From UTCHB3 sp964625575 (GTDB lineage Bacteria; Bacteroidota; Ignavibacteria; Ignavibacteriales; Ignavibacteriaceae), in contig CAZVBQ010000001.1 in assembly GCA_964625575.1 (NCBI GenBank), positions 1 through 64,000 on the forward strand: 64,000 nucleotides of DNA. The letters run 5' to 3'. Both the position numbers and the translations under genes were made by a program. Numbering within the stretch: position 1 is the first letter of the stretch; each line of letters begins with the position of its first letter. Below, piece after piece: positions 35,306 through 44,171 of the stretch. The notes beneath the pieces were generated by a model. That model saw only the letters and a program-made list of their open reading frames with translations, did not search any database and was not told where the DNA came from.

Positions 35306-36889
35306 TTACTTAATTGCAGCAAGAAGGTTGCTAATGGTTTTGTTCATGATGTCAAGCATCGGTGTCGGATAAATTCCAAAGATGATAACGATAATTCCAA
35401 GTGGAACGAACATTATGTATTCTCTGACAGTGAGATCCTGAAGTGATTTGTGCTCGTCTTTTATCTGACCAAGGAATATTTTCTGAAGGGCACGAAGCAT
35501 GTAAACCGCGCCCATAACGATACCGATCGCGGAAACAACCGTCAGAACTCTTATGGCATCGGAGCTGAAGGCGCCGATAAAGATCATAAGTTCGGAAACG
35601 AATGAACTTAAGCCGGGAAGGCCGAAGGCAGCAAAGAAGGCGAGAGTAACAACTCCGGTGTACATTGGAACCTGTGAAGCGAGTCCGCCGAAATCGTCGA
35701 GCCCTCTTTTGTGTGTTCTCTCATAAACAACGCCCACGATCAAGAAGAGCATGGCAGTAACAGTACCGTGATTGAACATTTGAAGGACACCACCGGCAAG
35801 TCCAAATTCGTTGAATGCCGCAATTCCAAGCACCACAAAACCCATGTGCGAGACGGATGAGTAAGCGATAAGCTTCTTGAAGTCTTTTTGCCCAAGCGCG
35901 CAGAAGGCACCGTAGACAATGTTGATCATTCCGAGGAACGCGATCCAGTATGACCATTCCTGAACCTGCTCAGGGAAGATCGGATAGATGATCCTGAGAA
36001 TAGCATAACCACCCATTTTAAGGAGCACACCGGCAAGGATCACGGAGATAGGTGTCGGAGCTTCCACGTGCGCGTCAGGAAGCCATGTATGGAACGGGAA
36101 CAGGGGAATCTTGATCGCGAATCCGATAAACAGTCCCAGGAATGCCAGGAATCTGAAATTGTCCGGATTAAGAAGTGACATTATACCATCTTTTGTGAAG
36201 TTGGTTTTGTCCATCATTGCAAGCATGTTGAAGGTGTGTATCTTCGCGGTACCGGAAGTTTCCGTCACGCTCAGATAGAGACCGATGATCGCGAGAAGAA
36301 TCAATACAGAACCTGCCAGCGTATAAATAAAGAACTTGATTGCCGCGTATTCTCTGCGTGGACCACCCCATACTCCTATAAGGAAGTACATTGGGAGGAG
36401 CACCAGTTCCCAGAAGATGTAGAACATGAAGAAATCAAGCGCAACGAAAACACCCAGTGTACCGGTATTAAGTATGAGTAGAAGGATAAAGTATCCTTTG
36501 CTCGAGTTTGGTTTATGGGTTGAGTCTTCAATGTTCCATGAAGAAATGGTTGCAATGAAAGCTATTATTGTACTCAGTATCACCATTGGAAGGCTAAGGC
36601 CATCAATGGCGAGGAAATAATCGACTTTAAAGGTATCAAAGATCGGAAGTCCTGTCATGTAGATCCATGTGAACTTCTCAATAAATTGATAACCTTCTAT
36701 TTTATTTATTCCTGCCAGACTGTAGTTGAAACCCAACCAGACAAGGGCAGTCAGAATGATCTGTACGATAACCACGAAAAGTGCAGTGTATCTGATAGTG
36801 TTCTTCTTTTCGGCAGGCACGAAAATAAGACCGAGCGCTGCAATCAGGGGTAAGAAGGTCAATACTGAAAGATACGGGAATTGTGACAT
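35306..36889 (-). CDS. nuoM: NADH-quinone oxidoreductase subunit M
   Basis: Antiporter-like proton-pumping subunit of 527 residues. FPFHTWLPDAHVEAPTPISVILAGVLLKMGGYAI and KKLIAYSSVSHMGF are the family blocks. Spaced 20 bases from nuoL. Confidence 0.96.
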   Translation of the reverse strand: MSQFPYLSVLTFLPLIAALGLIFVPAEKKNTIRYTALFVVIVQIILTALVWLGFNYSLAGINKIEGYQFIEKFTWIYMTGLPIFDTFKVDYFLAIDGLSLPMVILSTIIAFIATISSWNIEDSTHKPNSSKGYFILLLILNTGTLGVFVALDFFMFYIFWELVLLPMYFLIGVWGGPRREYAAIKFFIYTLAGSVLILLAIIGLYLSVTETSGTAKIHTFNMLAMMDKTNFTKDGIMSLLNPDNFRFLAFLGLFIGFAIKIPLFPFHTWLPDAHVEAPTPISVILAGVLLKMGGYAILRIIYPIFPEQVQEWSYWIAFLGMINIVYGAFCALGQKDFKKLIAYSSVSHMGFVVLGIAAFNEFGLAGGVLQMFNHGTVTAMLFLIVGVVYERTHKRGLDDFGGLASQVPMYTGVVTLAFFAAFGLPGLSSFVSELMIFIGAFSSDAIRVLTVVSAIGIVMGAVYMLRALQKIFLGQIKDEHKSLQDLTVREYIMFVPLGIIVIIFGIYPTPMLDIMNKTISNLLAAIK

Positions 36890-36909
36890 TTTATATTCTT
36901 CCGGTTTCT

Positions 36910-38967
36910 TTAGTTAGAAAAAATATACATTACAAAAATTACGATAAATACCATGGCAAGGGTGACGTAGGTCTGAACCTTACCGGTCTGGAATTTTCTG
37001 ACAAACATGCTTAGCACTCCGTTTATCCAAGCGACAAGATTAACGAGACCATCGACCACGTATTTGTCGAATCCGGCTCCAAATCTGCCAAGGATCATCG
37101 TGATACGGGCACCAAGATTAACGAGACCGTCAACAACATTCTTGTCGATCCAGCTCATTATAGCAGCGAGCGTGTATGTGCCTTTGATAACCGTTACATC
37201 ATAGAGTTCGTCGATAAACCACTTTCTTTGTGAGAAGATGTAGAGCTTGCCAAGGAAACCCTCCGGTACTTTTGGTACGAGTCCCTTTTTCATATACATG
37301 AACCAGGCAGTTCCGATACCGGCAATTATAATGGTTGCAGAAGTAAGCATGGCGACCAGCTCTGATGAGTGCATGCTGTGCAGGTACTCTTCCGTGTAGA
37401 TCGTTTCCTTCGCGACGCTCGATAGGAAGCCGAAAGTAACATCCTGTGGCAGGAGAATTTTAGGCAACCTGAAAAGCATTTCTGTCACATACGAACCGTG
37501 AATTGTCATCGGGTTGAATGTGAAGAAGAAGAAGAAACAGAGAGCCGCCAGAACTATGAGCGGGAGTTTGATAAAAATATTGAAATCATGAGCGTGTTCG
37601 TAAGCATGATGATTTCTTGGTTCACCGAAGAATATCAGGAATACGTATCTAAAAATATAGAAGGAAGTAAGAGTACTTGTCAGTACCACGAACACAAAAT
37701 AAATGTAATTCCCTGAAATATTCCCAAGCACAAGTGATGATGTCAGTATCATTTCCTTGCTCAGGAAGCCTATCGTTAACGGGAATCCTACAAGCGCGAG
37801 TGAGTAGATCAGTGTGGTGTAAAAGGTGACAGGCATCTTCTTTCTGAGACCACCCATATCCATGATATCCTGTGAGTGGGTCGCGTGTATTATCGATCCA
37901 GAGCCAAGGAAGAGACCCGCCTTGAAGAAGGCGTGGAACATAAGATGGATAATGGCCGCCTGATAAGCACCGACGCCAACCGCGAGTACCATCAAACCGA
38001 GTTGACTTACTGTGGAGTAAGCCAGAATCTTCTTGATATCAAGTTGAGTCAGAGCGATGGTAGCAGCCATGAGAGCGGAGAACCCACCGATCAGACCTAT
38101 AGTCAGGAAAGCACCTTCAGTAAAGATCGGGAAGAGCCTTACGATCATGTAAACACCCGCCGCGACCATAGTGGCAGCGTGAATCAGGGCACTCACAGGT
38201 GTTGGACCGGCCATCGCGTCAGGTAACCAAACGTGAAGTGGAAATTGAGCTGATTTACCCATCGCGCCGGCAAACAAAAGAAGTCCGGTGATCGTAAGCC
38301 ACAATTCGCTTCCGTAAGGATAGTGACCCTTGGCTACTTCAGCAAAGATGTAGAAAAGGTCGAAACTTCTGTAAGTAATGAAAAGCATCAGAATGCCGAG
38401 GAAGAAGCCGAAATCGCCAACCCTGTTGGTGATGAAAGCCTTACTGCACGCGGATGCCGCTTCATCTTTATATCCCCAGAAACCGATCAGCAGGTATGAA
38501 GACAGACCTACAAGTTCCCAACAAATATAGATGAACATAATGCTACCGGTGCTGACCAGCCCGAGCATTGAGAATGTGAAGAGGCCAAGATAACCAAAAT
38601 ACCGGTTCTTAAGGGGCTCATCGTGCATGTACTCAAGTGAGAAGAAATGCACAAGGAAACTGATCAGGGTGACCATGAACAGAAGTGTGACGGTCATGTT
38701 ATCCATCGTAAGATCGACGAGAAACTCAAAATTCTCTCCGCCGAGTGGCAATGAGAAAAGAGTGAAGCTCGATCTGATCAACTCTTCAGGATAGTTCAGT
38801 ATCTTGGTGAAAAACAGTATTCCTGCCAGAAGCAATGAAACAAACATGATGCCAACTTCGGCAACATACATTTTTTTCATCTGCTTGGGCGCCAGAATGG
38901 CTAACACAAAGCCAAACAGCGGCAAGAGGATTATGAGTACCTGAAAGATTGTGAGCTGTGTATTCAT
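36910..38967 (-). CDS. nuoL: NADH-quinone oxidoreductase subunit L
   Basis: The 685-residue distal pumping subunit: FPLHVWLPDAMAGPTPVSALIHAATMVAAGVYM and KKILAYSTVSQLG are visible, and the C-terminus carries the long lateral-helix region. Two copies of a VVDGLVNL motif, 26 residues apart, occur in that region (about 595-645), each preceded by DK. The protein is somewhat longer than the E. coli one, as in other Bacteroidota. Confidence 0.96.
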   Translation of the reverse strand: MNTQLTIFQVLIILLPLFGFVLAILAPKQMKKMYVAEVGIMFVSLLLAGILFFTKILNYPEELIRSSFTLFSLPLGGENFEFLVDLTMDNMTVTLLFMVTLISFLVHFFSLEYMHDEPLKNRYFGYLGLFTFSMLGLVSTGSIMFIYICWELVGLSSYLLIGFWGYKDEAASACSKAFITNRVGDFGFFLGILMLFITYRSFDLFYIFAEVAKGHYPYGSELWLTITGLLLFAGAMGKSAQFPLHVWLPDAMAGPTPVSALIHAATMVAAGVYMIVRLFPIFTEGAFLTIGLIGGFSALMAATIALTQLDIKKILAYSTVSQLGLMVLAVGVGAYQAAIIHLMFHAFFKAGLFLGSGSIIHATHSQDIMDMGGLRKKMPVTFYTTLIYSLALVGFPLTIGFLSKEMILTSSLVLGNISGNYIYFVFVVLTSTLTSFYIFRYVFLIFFGEPRNHHAYEHAHDFNIFIKLPLIVLAALCFFFFFTFNPMTIHGSYVTEMLFRLPKILLPQDVTFGFLSSVAKETIYTEEYLHSMHSSELVAMLTSATIIIAGIGTAWFMYMKKGLVPKVPEGFLGKLYIFSQRKWFIDELYDVTVIKGTYTLAAIMSWIDKNVVDGLVNLGARITMILGRFGAGFDKYVVDGLVNLVAWINGVLSMFVRKFQTGKVQTYVTLAMVFIVIFVMYIFSN
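37035..37152 (-). repeat. Internal tandem duplication in nuoL
   Basis: A 16-base block, CAAGATTAACGAGACC on the plus strand, recurs 78 bases apart (37035 and 37113) with similar flanks, giving two copies of a 26-residue unit that includes VVDGLVNL. Confidence 0.75.
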
Positions 38968-38970
38968 TAG

Positions 38971-39276
38971 CTATTCTTTTAGAGTATTAATTTCATCAAT
39001 GTTAACATTATAAAAGTTCTCGTAAAGGTTCAGAACTATCGCGAGGGCAATAGCCGCTTCTGAAGCGGCGAGAACTATTATAAAAAGAGAGATCACCTGT
39101 CCATCAGCAGCGTGAGCAACGTAACGAGAGATCGCGACGAAATTCAGTGAAGCGGCGTTCAGGATCATCTCGAGACCCATCAGAACGGTGATTGCGTTCT
39201 TCCTTGTCACCACGCCGAAAAGCCCAAGACAAAAAAGAAATGAAGAAAGCACAAGAAAATGATTAAGTCCAACCAT
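38971..39276 (-). CDS. nuoK: NADH-quinone oxidoreductase subunit K
   Basis: 101-residue, three-helix membrane subunit. GVVTRKNAITVLMGLEMILNAASLNF holds the conserved Glu in helix 2, and VLAASEAAIALAI the Glu of helix 3. It lies 2 bases from nuoJ and 3 from nuoL. Confidence 0.96.
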   Translation of the reverse strand: MVGLNHFLVLSSFLFCLGLFGVVTRKNAITVLMGLEMILNAASLNFVAISRYVAHAADGQVISLFIIVLAASEAAIALAIVLNLYENFYNVNIDEINTLKE

Positions 39277-39278
39277 AA

Positions 39279-39779
39279 CTATTCTCTGTTGTTTCTTGCC
39301 ATACCGGCAGCTGCAATCAGGATAACCAAAAGCAGGACTCCAAGTATGCCAAAGATTAAGTAATATTTAGCGATCAGAAGATTACCGAGCGACTTTACTG
39401 AAGTCGATTGAATTGCCTCGCTTAATATCTGAGCAGGTTTCGAAGTGATACCGGTAACAAGCAGACCGCAAAGCAATCCTGATACCACTGAGGCGATCAG
39501 CAGAAAAACAAAGTTTTCCCTTACCGGTACTGATTTTACTTGTCCGGTAAGCATGATACCAAAAACAACCAGTATCATAATACCTCCGACATAGATCAGT
39601 ATCTGAACCATCGCAAGGAACTCGGCACCTAACAGAAAGAACATAACCGCCACCCCGCTTAGAAGCACTAACAGGGCGAAAGCAGAATATATCAGGTTTT
39701 TGTTCAAGACCGTTACGGCACCCGCGACAACAATTATTGCCGCAAATATGTAGAAGAAAAGATCAAATAATTCCATCAT
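39279..39779 (-). CDS. nuoJ: NADH-quinone oxidoreductase subunit J
   Basis: 166-residue membrane subunit with five predicted helices and the conserved FLLGAEFLAMVQILIYVGGIMILVVFGIMLT block. Overlaps nuoI by 4 bases. Confidence 0.94.
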   Translation of the reverse strand: MMELFDLFFYIFAAIIVVAGAVTVLNKNLIYSAFALLVLLSGVAVMFFLLGAEFLAMVQILIYVGGIMILVVFGIMLTGQVKSVPVRENFVFLLIASVVSGLLCGLLVTGITSKPAQILSEAIQSTSVKSLGNLLIAKYYLIFGILGVLLLVILIAAAGMARNNRE

Positions 39780-40318
39780 TCACCTGCCGGTTTGGGTTGT
39801 TCAGGTTTGGCTTTGCTCTCTGAATGAATTCTGAAGTTTTCGATCTTCTGAGCGGATTCTTCAGGAGTCAGGGTCGCAAAGTTGTAAATCAGTGAATTAC
39901 GGTCAAATTCAGAGAATTCGTATACGTCTGTCATGTAGATGCAATCGGTCGGGCAGGGGAAAACGCAGAGCTGGCAGTAGCAGCACTTAGCGAAATCAAT
40001 GTCGAATTTGGTAACCCAAAGCATTTTTTTCTTGCCGTTACTCGTCTTGCCAAGGTCTTCACCCGGAACAGATTTAACCGTATCGATAGTGATGCAACTG
40101 ACAGGGCAAGCCCTGGCGCATTGATCGCAACCGATACAATCGTCCATGTTAACATATAGCCGGTTTCTGGTTCTTTCCGGCAGAATTGGTTTCTCTTCCG
40201 GATACTGGATGGTCACGGTCTCATAGAACATGTTTTTCCATGTGATCTTCATGCCAACCAGCGTGGTAACCACGGCGGTTCTTATATCGTTTAAGTAAGT
40301 GGATATTGCGTTCATCAT
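39776..40318 (-). CDS. nuoI: NADH-quinone oxidoreductase subunit I
   Basis: Fe-S subunit of the peripheral arm, 180 residues. Two 4Fe-4S motifs (CIGCDQCARACP and CCYCQLCVFPCP) carry clusters N6a/N6b. I place the start at ATG 40318, 2 bases past the nuoH stop; the open frame extends upstream to 40441 but that part lies within nuoH and reads as non-protein. A tail rich in Lys/Glu/Pro ends the protein. Confidence 0.94.
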   Translation of the reverse strand: MMNAISTYLNDIRTAVVTTLVGMKITWKNMFYETVTIQYPEEKPILPERTRNRLYVNMDDCIGCDQCARACPVSCITIDTVKSVPGEDLGKTSNGKKKMLWVTKFDIDFAKCCYCQLCVFPCPTDCIYMTDVYEFSEFDRNSLIYNFATLTPEESAQKIENFRIHSESKAKPEQPKPAGE

Positions 40319-40320
40319 AA

Positions 40321-41379
40321 CTATATAAACATTACTATCGTTATGTAAATAAAACAGATAAAGCCGATGGGTATAAGGTATTTCCAGCATACTTTCATCA
40401 GCTGATCGATTCGGAGTCTCGGGAGTGACCATCTCATCCACATCTGAACTCCCACGAGGATAAGTCCTTTCGAGAGGAACCAGAATGCCTGTTCAACAGG
40501 AACCAGCCACTTTAATCCTAAAAGGTTACCAAGGTAACCGAAGGGCGACTGATAACCACCGAGGAAAAGGGAAGCCACAAGGGCTGAAACAGCAAACATG
40601 TTTGCGTATTCAGAGAGGAAAAAGAGAGCGAATTTCATACCGCTATATTCAGTGTGAAAACCTGCGACAAGTTCAGATTCAGCTTCCGGAAGATCAAAAG
40701 GGGTTCTGTTTGTCTCTGCCAGCGTGCTTATGAATAGAATTACCATAAGGATCAGCAGGGCGGGGATCAAAAAGATCCTTTTGAAACCGAGTCCGGCAAA
40801 ACCGAATATTCCCCAATTGAAGATGTTGGAGGTTTGCATTTCACTGATCTCTTTCAAGTTAAGCTGCTGCGTAACAGCGAACACCGAGAGGATAACGAAG
40901 AGCGTCGGTATTTCATAGCTGATCAGCTGTGAGGCCGACCGCATTGATCCCATGATCGAATATTTATTATCCGATGCCCAGCCGGCAAATATGATACCGG
41001 CAACAACGAAACCAGAAATGGCAACCATGAAAAGAAGTCCGAGGTCGATGTCTATTCCAATATAAACGGAAGAGAAGGGAAGCGCGGCGTAAGCGGCGTA
41101 GCTTCCGAGAAAGACAACCATTGGAGCAATGAAAAAGAGCTTTTTGTCGGCTCCATTTGCTACAATATCTTCTTTCTGCATCAGTTTCAGAATATCAGCT
41201 GTGGTCTGAAGTAATCCCCAATAGCCGGTTCTGTTCGGTCCGATCCTGTTTTGTATCCAGGCAGATATTTTTCTTTCAAAAAACACCGCCATAAGTGCAA
41301 AAGGAACCATGAACGCGAGTGGAACCACCGCGTAGAGGAGTATAATAAGAAAGTTAGTTAGATCAAAGACTTGCATCAT
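40321..41379 (-). CDS. nuoH: NADH-quinone oxidoreductase subunit H
   Basis: Membrane subunit of 352 residues at the quinone site. FFERKISAWIQNRIGPNRTGYWGLLQTTADILKL and the block TNRTPFDLPEAESELVAGFHTEYSGMKFALFFLSEY are strongly conserved. Its ATG overlaps nuoD's stop by 4 bases; in the usual 14-gene order nuoE, F and G would lie here, but they are absent. Confidence 0.97.
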   Translation of the reverse strand: MMQVFDLTNFLIILLYAVVPLAFMVPFALMAVFFERKISAWIQNRIGPNRTGYWGLLQTTADILKLMQKEDIVANGADKKLFFIAPMVVFLGSYAAYAALPFSSVYIGIDIDLGLLFMVAISGFVVAGIIFAGWASDNKYSIMGSMRSASQLISYEIPTLFVILSVFAVTQQLNLKEISEMQTSNIFNWGIFGFAGLGFKRIFLIPALLILMVILFISTLAETNRTPFDLPEAESELVAGFHTEYSGMKFALFFLSEYANMFAVSALVASLFLGGYQSPFGYLGNLLGLKWLVPVEQAFWFLSKGLILVGVQMWMRWSLPRLRIDQLMKVCWKYLIPIGFICFIYITIVMFI

Positions 41380-42509
41380 CTGTCGATTTCTCCTAAAACA
41401 ATATCAAGACTGCCAAGAATCGCGACCACGTCAGCCACCATGTGCCCCTTTGCTATCTCGGAAAAGACGCTAAGGTTAACGAAAGATGGAGGTCTGACTT
41501 TCACTCTGGCAGGTTGTAAACCGCCTTTTGAAATAATGAAGTAACCGAGCTCGCCTTTAGGATTTTCAACCCTGGCATAGGAAATTCCTTCAGCGGGTTT
41601 AACCCTCTTGGGAATTGCTGCTGTTACATCACCTTCAGGGATCTGAGCAATTGCCTGCTCGAGAATTCGCAAACTCTGCTCGATCTCCAGGATACGCACG
41701 AAATAGCGGTCCCAGCAGTCGCCCGTCGTTCCGGCGAGACCCTGGCCCACAGGAATATCGAAATCGAATCTGTCATAGATCGAGTAAGGGTCATTCTTAC
41801 GAATATCCCATTTCACACCCGATCCTCTGAGGCTTGGACCAGAAACGCCATAATTTATGGCGAGATCAGGAGGAAGAACTCCGAGATTGGCGGTTCTTTC
41901 AATAAAGATTTTATTGTAAGAAAGAAGGTTGTTCAACTCTACAACTTTTGGTCTGAAGTAATCTATAAACTCTTTGGTGAGTCGTAGAAAATCAGGGTGA
42001 AGATCGTGTGAGACACCGCCAACCCAGATGTAATTGTAGAGCAGACGTGCACCACAGGTGATCTCAAACAGGTTGAGAATTTTTTCCCTGTCGCGGAAAG
42101 TGTAGAGGAACGGGGTGAAAGCTCCGGTATCAAGACCGAAGGTACCGAGGGCGACAAGGTGTGATGCAATTCTTTGCAATTCACCCATTATCACACGGAT
42201 ATACTCAACTCTTTCCGGGATCTCAATTTTAAGGAGTTTTTCCACTGCCAATACATACCCGAACTCATTGTACATTGAGGCGAGGTAATCCATTCTGTCA
42301 ACGTATGGGATGATCTGGGGGTAGGTCATCGCTTCACAATGTTTCTCAAAGCACCTGTGCAGATAGCCGATGTGCGACTCTGCCTTCAGGATTTTTTCAC
42401 CGTCGAGTTTTAATTCAACACGAAGCACTCCGTGTGTCGACGGATGTTGCGGTCCCATATTAAGGACCATTTCGTCAGTTTTAAGCGTGCTTTCTATCTT
42501 GTTCGTCAT
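41376..42509 (-). CDS. nuoD: NADH-quinone oxidoreductase subunit D
   Basis: 49-kDa homologue, 377 residues, part of the quinone-reducing site. NMGPQHPSTHGVLR near the N-terminus, YVDRMDYLASM and GDCWDRYFVR are the family hallmarks. It is separate from nuoC (6-base gap), unlike the fused nuoCD of E. coli. Confidence 0.97.
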   Translation of the reverse strand: MTNKIESTLKTDEMVLNMGPQHPSTHGVLRVELKLDGEKILKAESHIGYLHRCFEKHCEAMTYPQIIPYVDRMDYLASMYNEFGYVLAVEKLLKIEIPERVEYIRVIMGELQRIASHLVALGTFGLDTGAFTPFLYTFRDREKILNLFEITCGARLLYNYIWVGGVSHDLHPDFLRLTKEFIDYFRPKVVELNNLLSYNKIFIERTANLGVLPPDLAINYGVSGPSLRGSGVKWDIRKNDPYSIYDRFDFDIPVGQGLAGTTGDCWDRYFVRILEIEQSLRILEQAIAQIPEGDVTAAIPKRVKPAEGISYARVENPKGELGYFIISKGGLQPARVKVRPPSFVNLSVFSEIAKGHMVADVVAILGSLDIVLGEIDR

Positions 42510-42515
42510 GGCTAA

Positions 42516-43046
42516 TTAATAAGGGACTTTCATACCGTTATAAAATTCAGGGTTTTTATAGTCTTTCCTGAGCGGGTAACCGAACTCCCAGTCGTAAGGC
42601 ATGAGAATTCTTTTCAACTCGGGGTGCCCCTCGAAAACTATCCCGATCAGGTCATAAGCTTCACGTTCGTGCCAATCGGCGCATCTCCATACGAGAGCAA
42701 CAGATGGGCACGTTGGTTCTTCACGGGGAACCGAAACGCGAATAATAAGTTTATGCTTGAGCGTGGTTGATTCGAGGTGGTAATAAACACTGAGGGTTCC
42801 ACCCTTGATCTCGAACGAACCGTCTTCCAGAGTTGTTTTTTCTCCATTCTCATCATCAACTCCGGTCAGGAGGATCAATGAGTCGAAGTTCAGTTCAGGT
42901 TCAGATATCAAAAAGGTTGAAACATCTTTAATAAGTTGGGGGGCTACTTGCAGAACATCTTCCGCGCCTTCTTTATGGGCGGTAATGTTTTCTTCTCCCT
43001 CAAACTTGCTTTGTAGTATCGCGAAAATTTCTTCGAATGATTTCAT
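42516..43046 (-). CDS. nuoC: NADH-quinone oxidoreductase subunit C
   Basis: 30-kDa homologue, 176 residues. PSVALVWRCADWHEREAYDLIGIVFEGHPELKRILMPYDWEFGYPLRKDY is the signature. Peripheral arm subunit without cofactor. It lies 4 bases from nuoB. Confidence 0.96.
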   Translation of the reverse strand: MKSFEEIFAILQSKFEGEENITAHKEGAEDVLQVAPQLIKDVSTFLISEPELNFDSLILLTGVDDENGEKTTLEDGSFEIKGGTLSVYYHLESTTLKHKLIIRVSVPREEPTCPSVALVWRCADWHEREAYDLIGIVFEGHPELKRILMPYDWEFGYPLRKDYKNPEFYNGMKVPY

Positions 43047-43050
43047 GATC

Positions 43051-43539
43051 TCAAGCCGACTTAATGAGTGATTCGTTAGCGATCTTTTCCTTCAGTTTGA
43101 GTAAACCTTCGAGAAGGGCCTCAGGTCTTGGTGGGCATCCGGGGACATAAACGTCGACAGGAATCACCCTGTCAACACCTTTAAGTACATGATATCCGTG
43201 TTCCCAGTATGGACCACCGCAGTTGGAACAACTGCCCATCGAAATTACGTACTTGGGATCAGGCATCTGTTCATAGATCCTTTTGATCCTTGTCGCCATT
43301 TTCAATGTAACCGTGCCTGATATTATTATAAGATCAGATTGGCGCGGGCTTGGACGGGGGATAAGACCGAACCGGTCAAAATCGTAGTGGGAAGCAGAAG
43401 TCGCCATCATTTCGATAGCGCAGCATGCAAGACCGAATGTTGTCTGCCAAACCGAGGCAACACGTGCCCAGCGGAGCATCGCGTCGAGATTTGTAATAAC
43501 AATGTTGTCCTGCAGAAATTCTTTATCTAAAACTCCCAT
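43051..43539 (-). CDS. nuoB: NADH-quinone oxidoreductase subunit B
   Basis: 162-residue subunit with cluster N2. Cys residues are in GLACCAIEMM, SMGSCSNCGGPY and VPGCPPRPEAL. It starts with a one-base overlap on the nuoA stop (TAATG) and has GAGG upstream. Confidence 0.97.
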   Translation of the reverse strand: MGVLDKEFLQDNIVITNLDAMLRWARVASVWQTTFGLACCAIEMMATSASHYDFDRFGLIPRPSPRQSDLIIISGTVTLKMATRIKRIYEQMPDPKYVISMGSCSNCGGPYWEHGYHVLKGVDRVIPVDVYVPGCPPRPEALLEGLLKLKEKIANESLIKSA

Positions 43540-43973
43540 TATTCAACCTCCTCTTTTACAGGTGAGAGCGATTGGGAAGGTATTTTAACTTTTTGGTTGG
43601 CGACCACATCCTCGTAAGTGAACCAGTCGAGATCACCTTTCCTCCATTCGTAGACGATGCCGACACCGAGAACGATAAGGAAGAAGAGACCGAGCAACAA
43701 CCCGAAAAGGCCATAACCCGTGTAAGCAGCGATCCATGGGATCACAAGCACCAATTCCACCCCGAAAACGAGATATAGAAGCGCAACGACATAAAACCTT
43801 ACATTGTATTTAATGTATGGTACGCCCTGGGTTTCCTCACCGCATTCGTAAACCTGTTGTTTTTCAAAGGTAGGGCGGTTGGGGCGGAGCAACCAGGCGG
43901 TCGTAATCGCGACTATGCTGAAAAGAATGGAAACCAGTATAAATGCAACAATATATTGAAGATCGTATGACAT
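43539..43973 (-). CDS. nuoA: NADH-quinone oxidoreductase subunit A
   Basis: 144-residue, three-helix membrane subunit; YECGEETQG and VRFYVVALLYLVFGVELVLVIPW are typical. The open frame runs on to 44297, over the alr start on the other strand, but the natural start is ATG 43973 (MSYDLQYIV). The 198-base gap upstream holds the operon promoter; a weak -33/-7-like candidate (TTA-N20-TATTTTTA) lies at 44066-44096. No terminator is seen before the downstream cysteine desulfurase. Confidence 0.94.
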   Translation of the reverse strand: MSYDLQYIVAFILVSILFSIVAITTAWLLRPNRPTFEKQQVYECGEETQGVPYIKYNVRFYVVALLYLVFGVELVLVIPWIAAYTGYGLFGLLLGLFFLIVLGVGIVYEWRKGDLDWFTYEDVVANQKVKIPSQSLSPVKEEVE

Positions 43974-44171
43974 AAGATATCTTACTTGTTTCAACAAAAT
44001 GACTTTGTTATTGATAACAGATTCTAGTAACATGGAAATATTAATAATCTGTTTTACTAAATTACTAAAAATATTCAGAATAAAATATCTTGTTAAAAAA
44101 AAATTTCGTGGAATCCCGTTTTTAAAGTCTGACTCCAAATAAGTATTATTGTACAGTAGATATAAAATTTT

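Noticed and set aside
40319..40441. Upstream extension of nuoI
   Set aside because: Lies in the end of nuoH and does not match NuoI.
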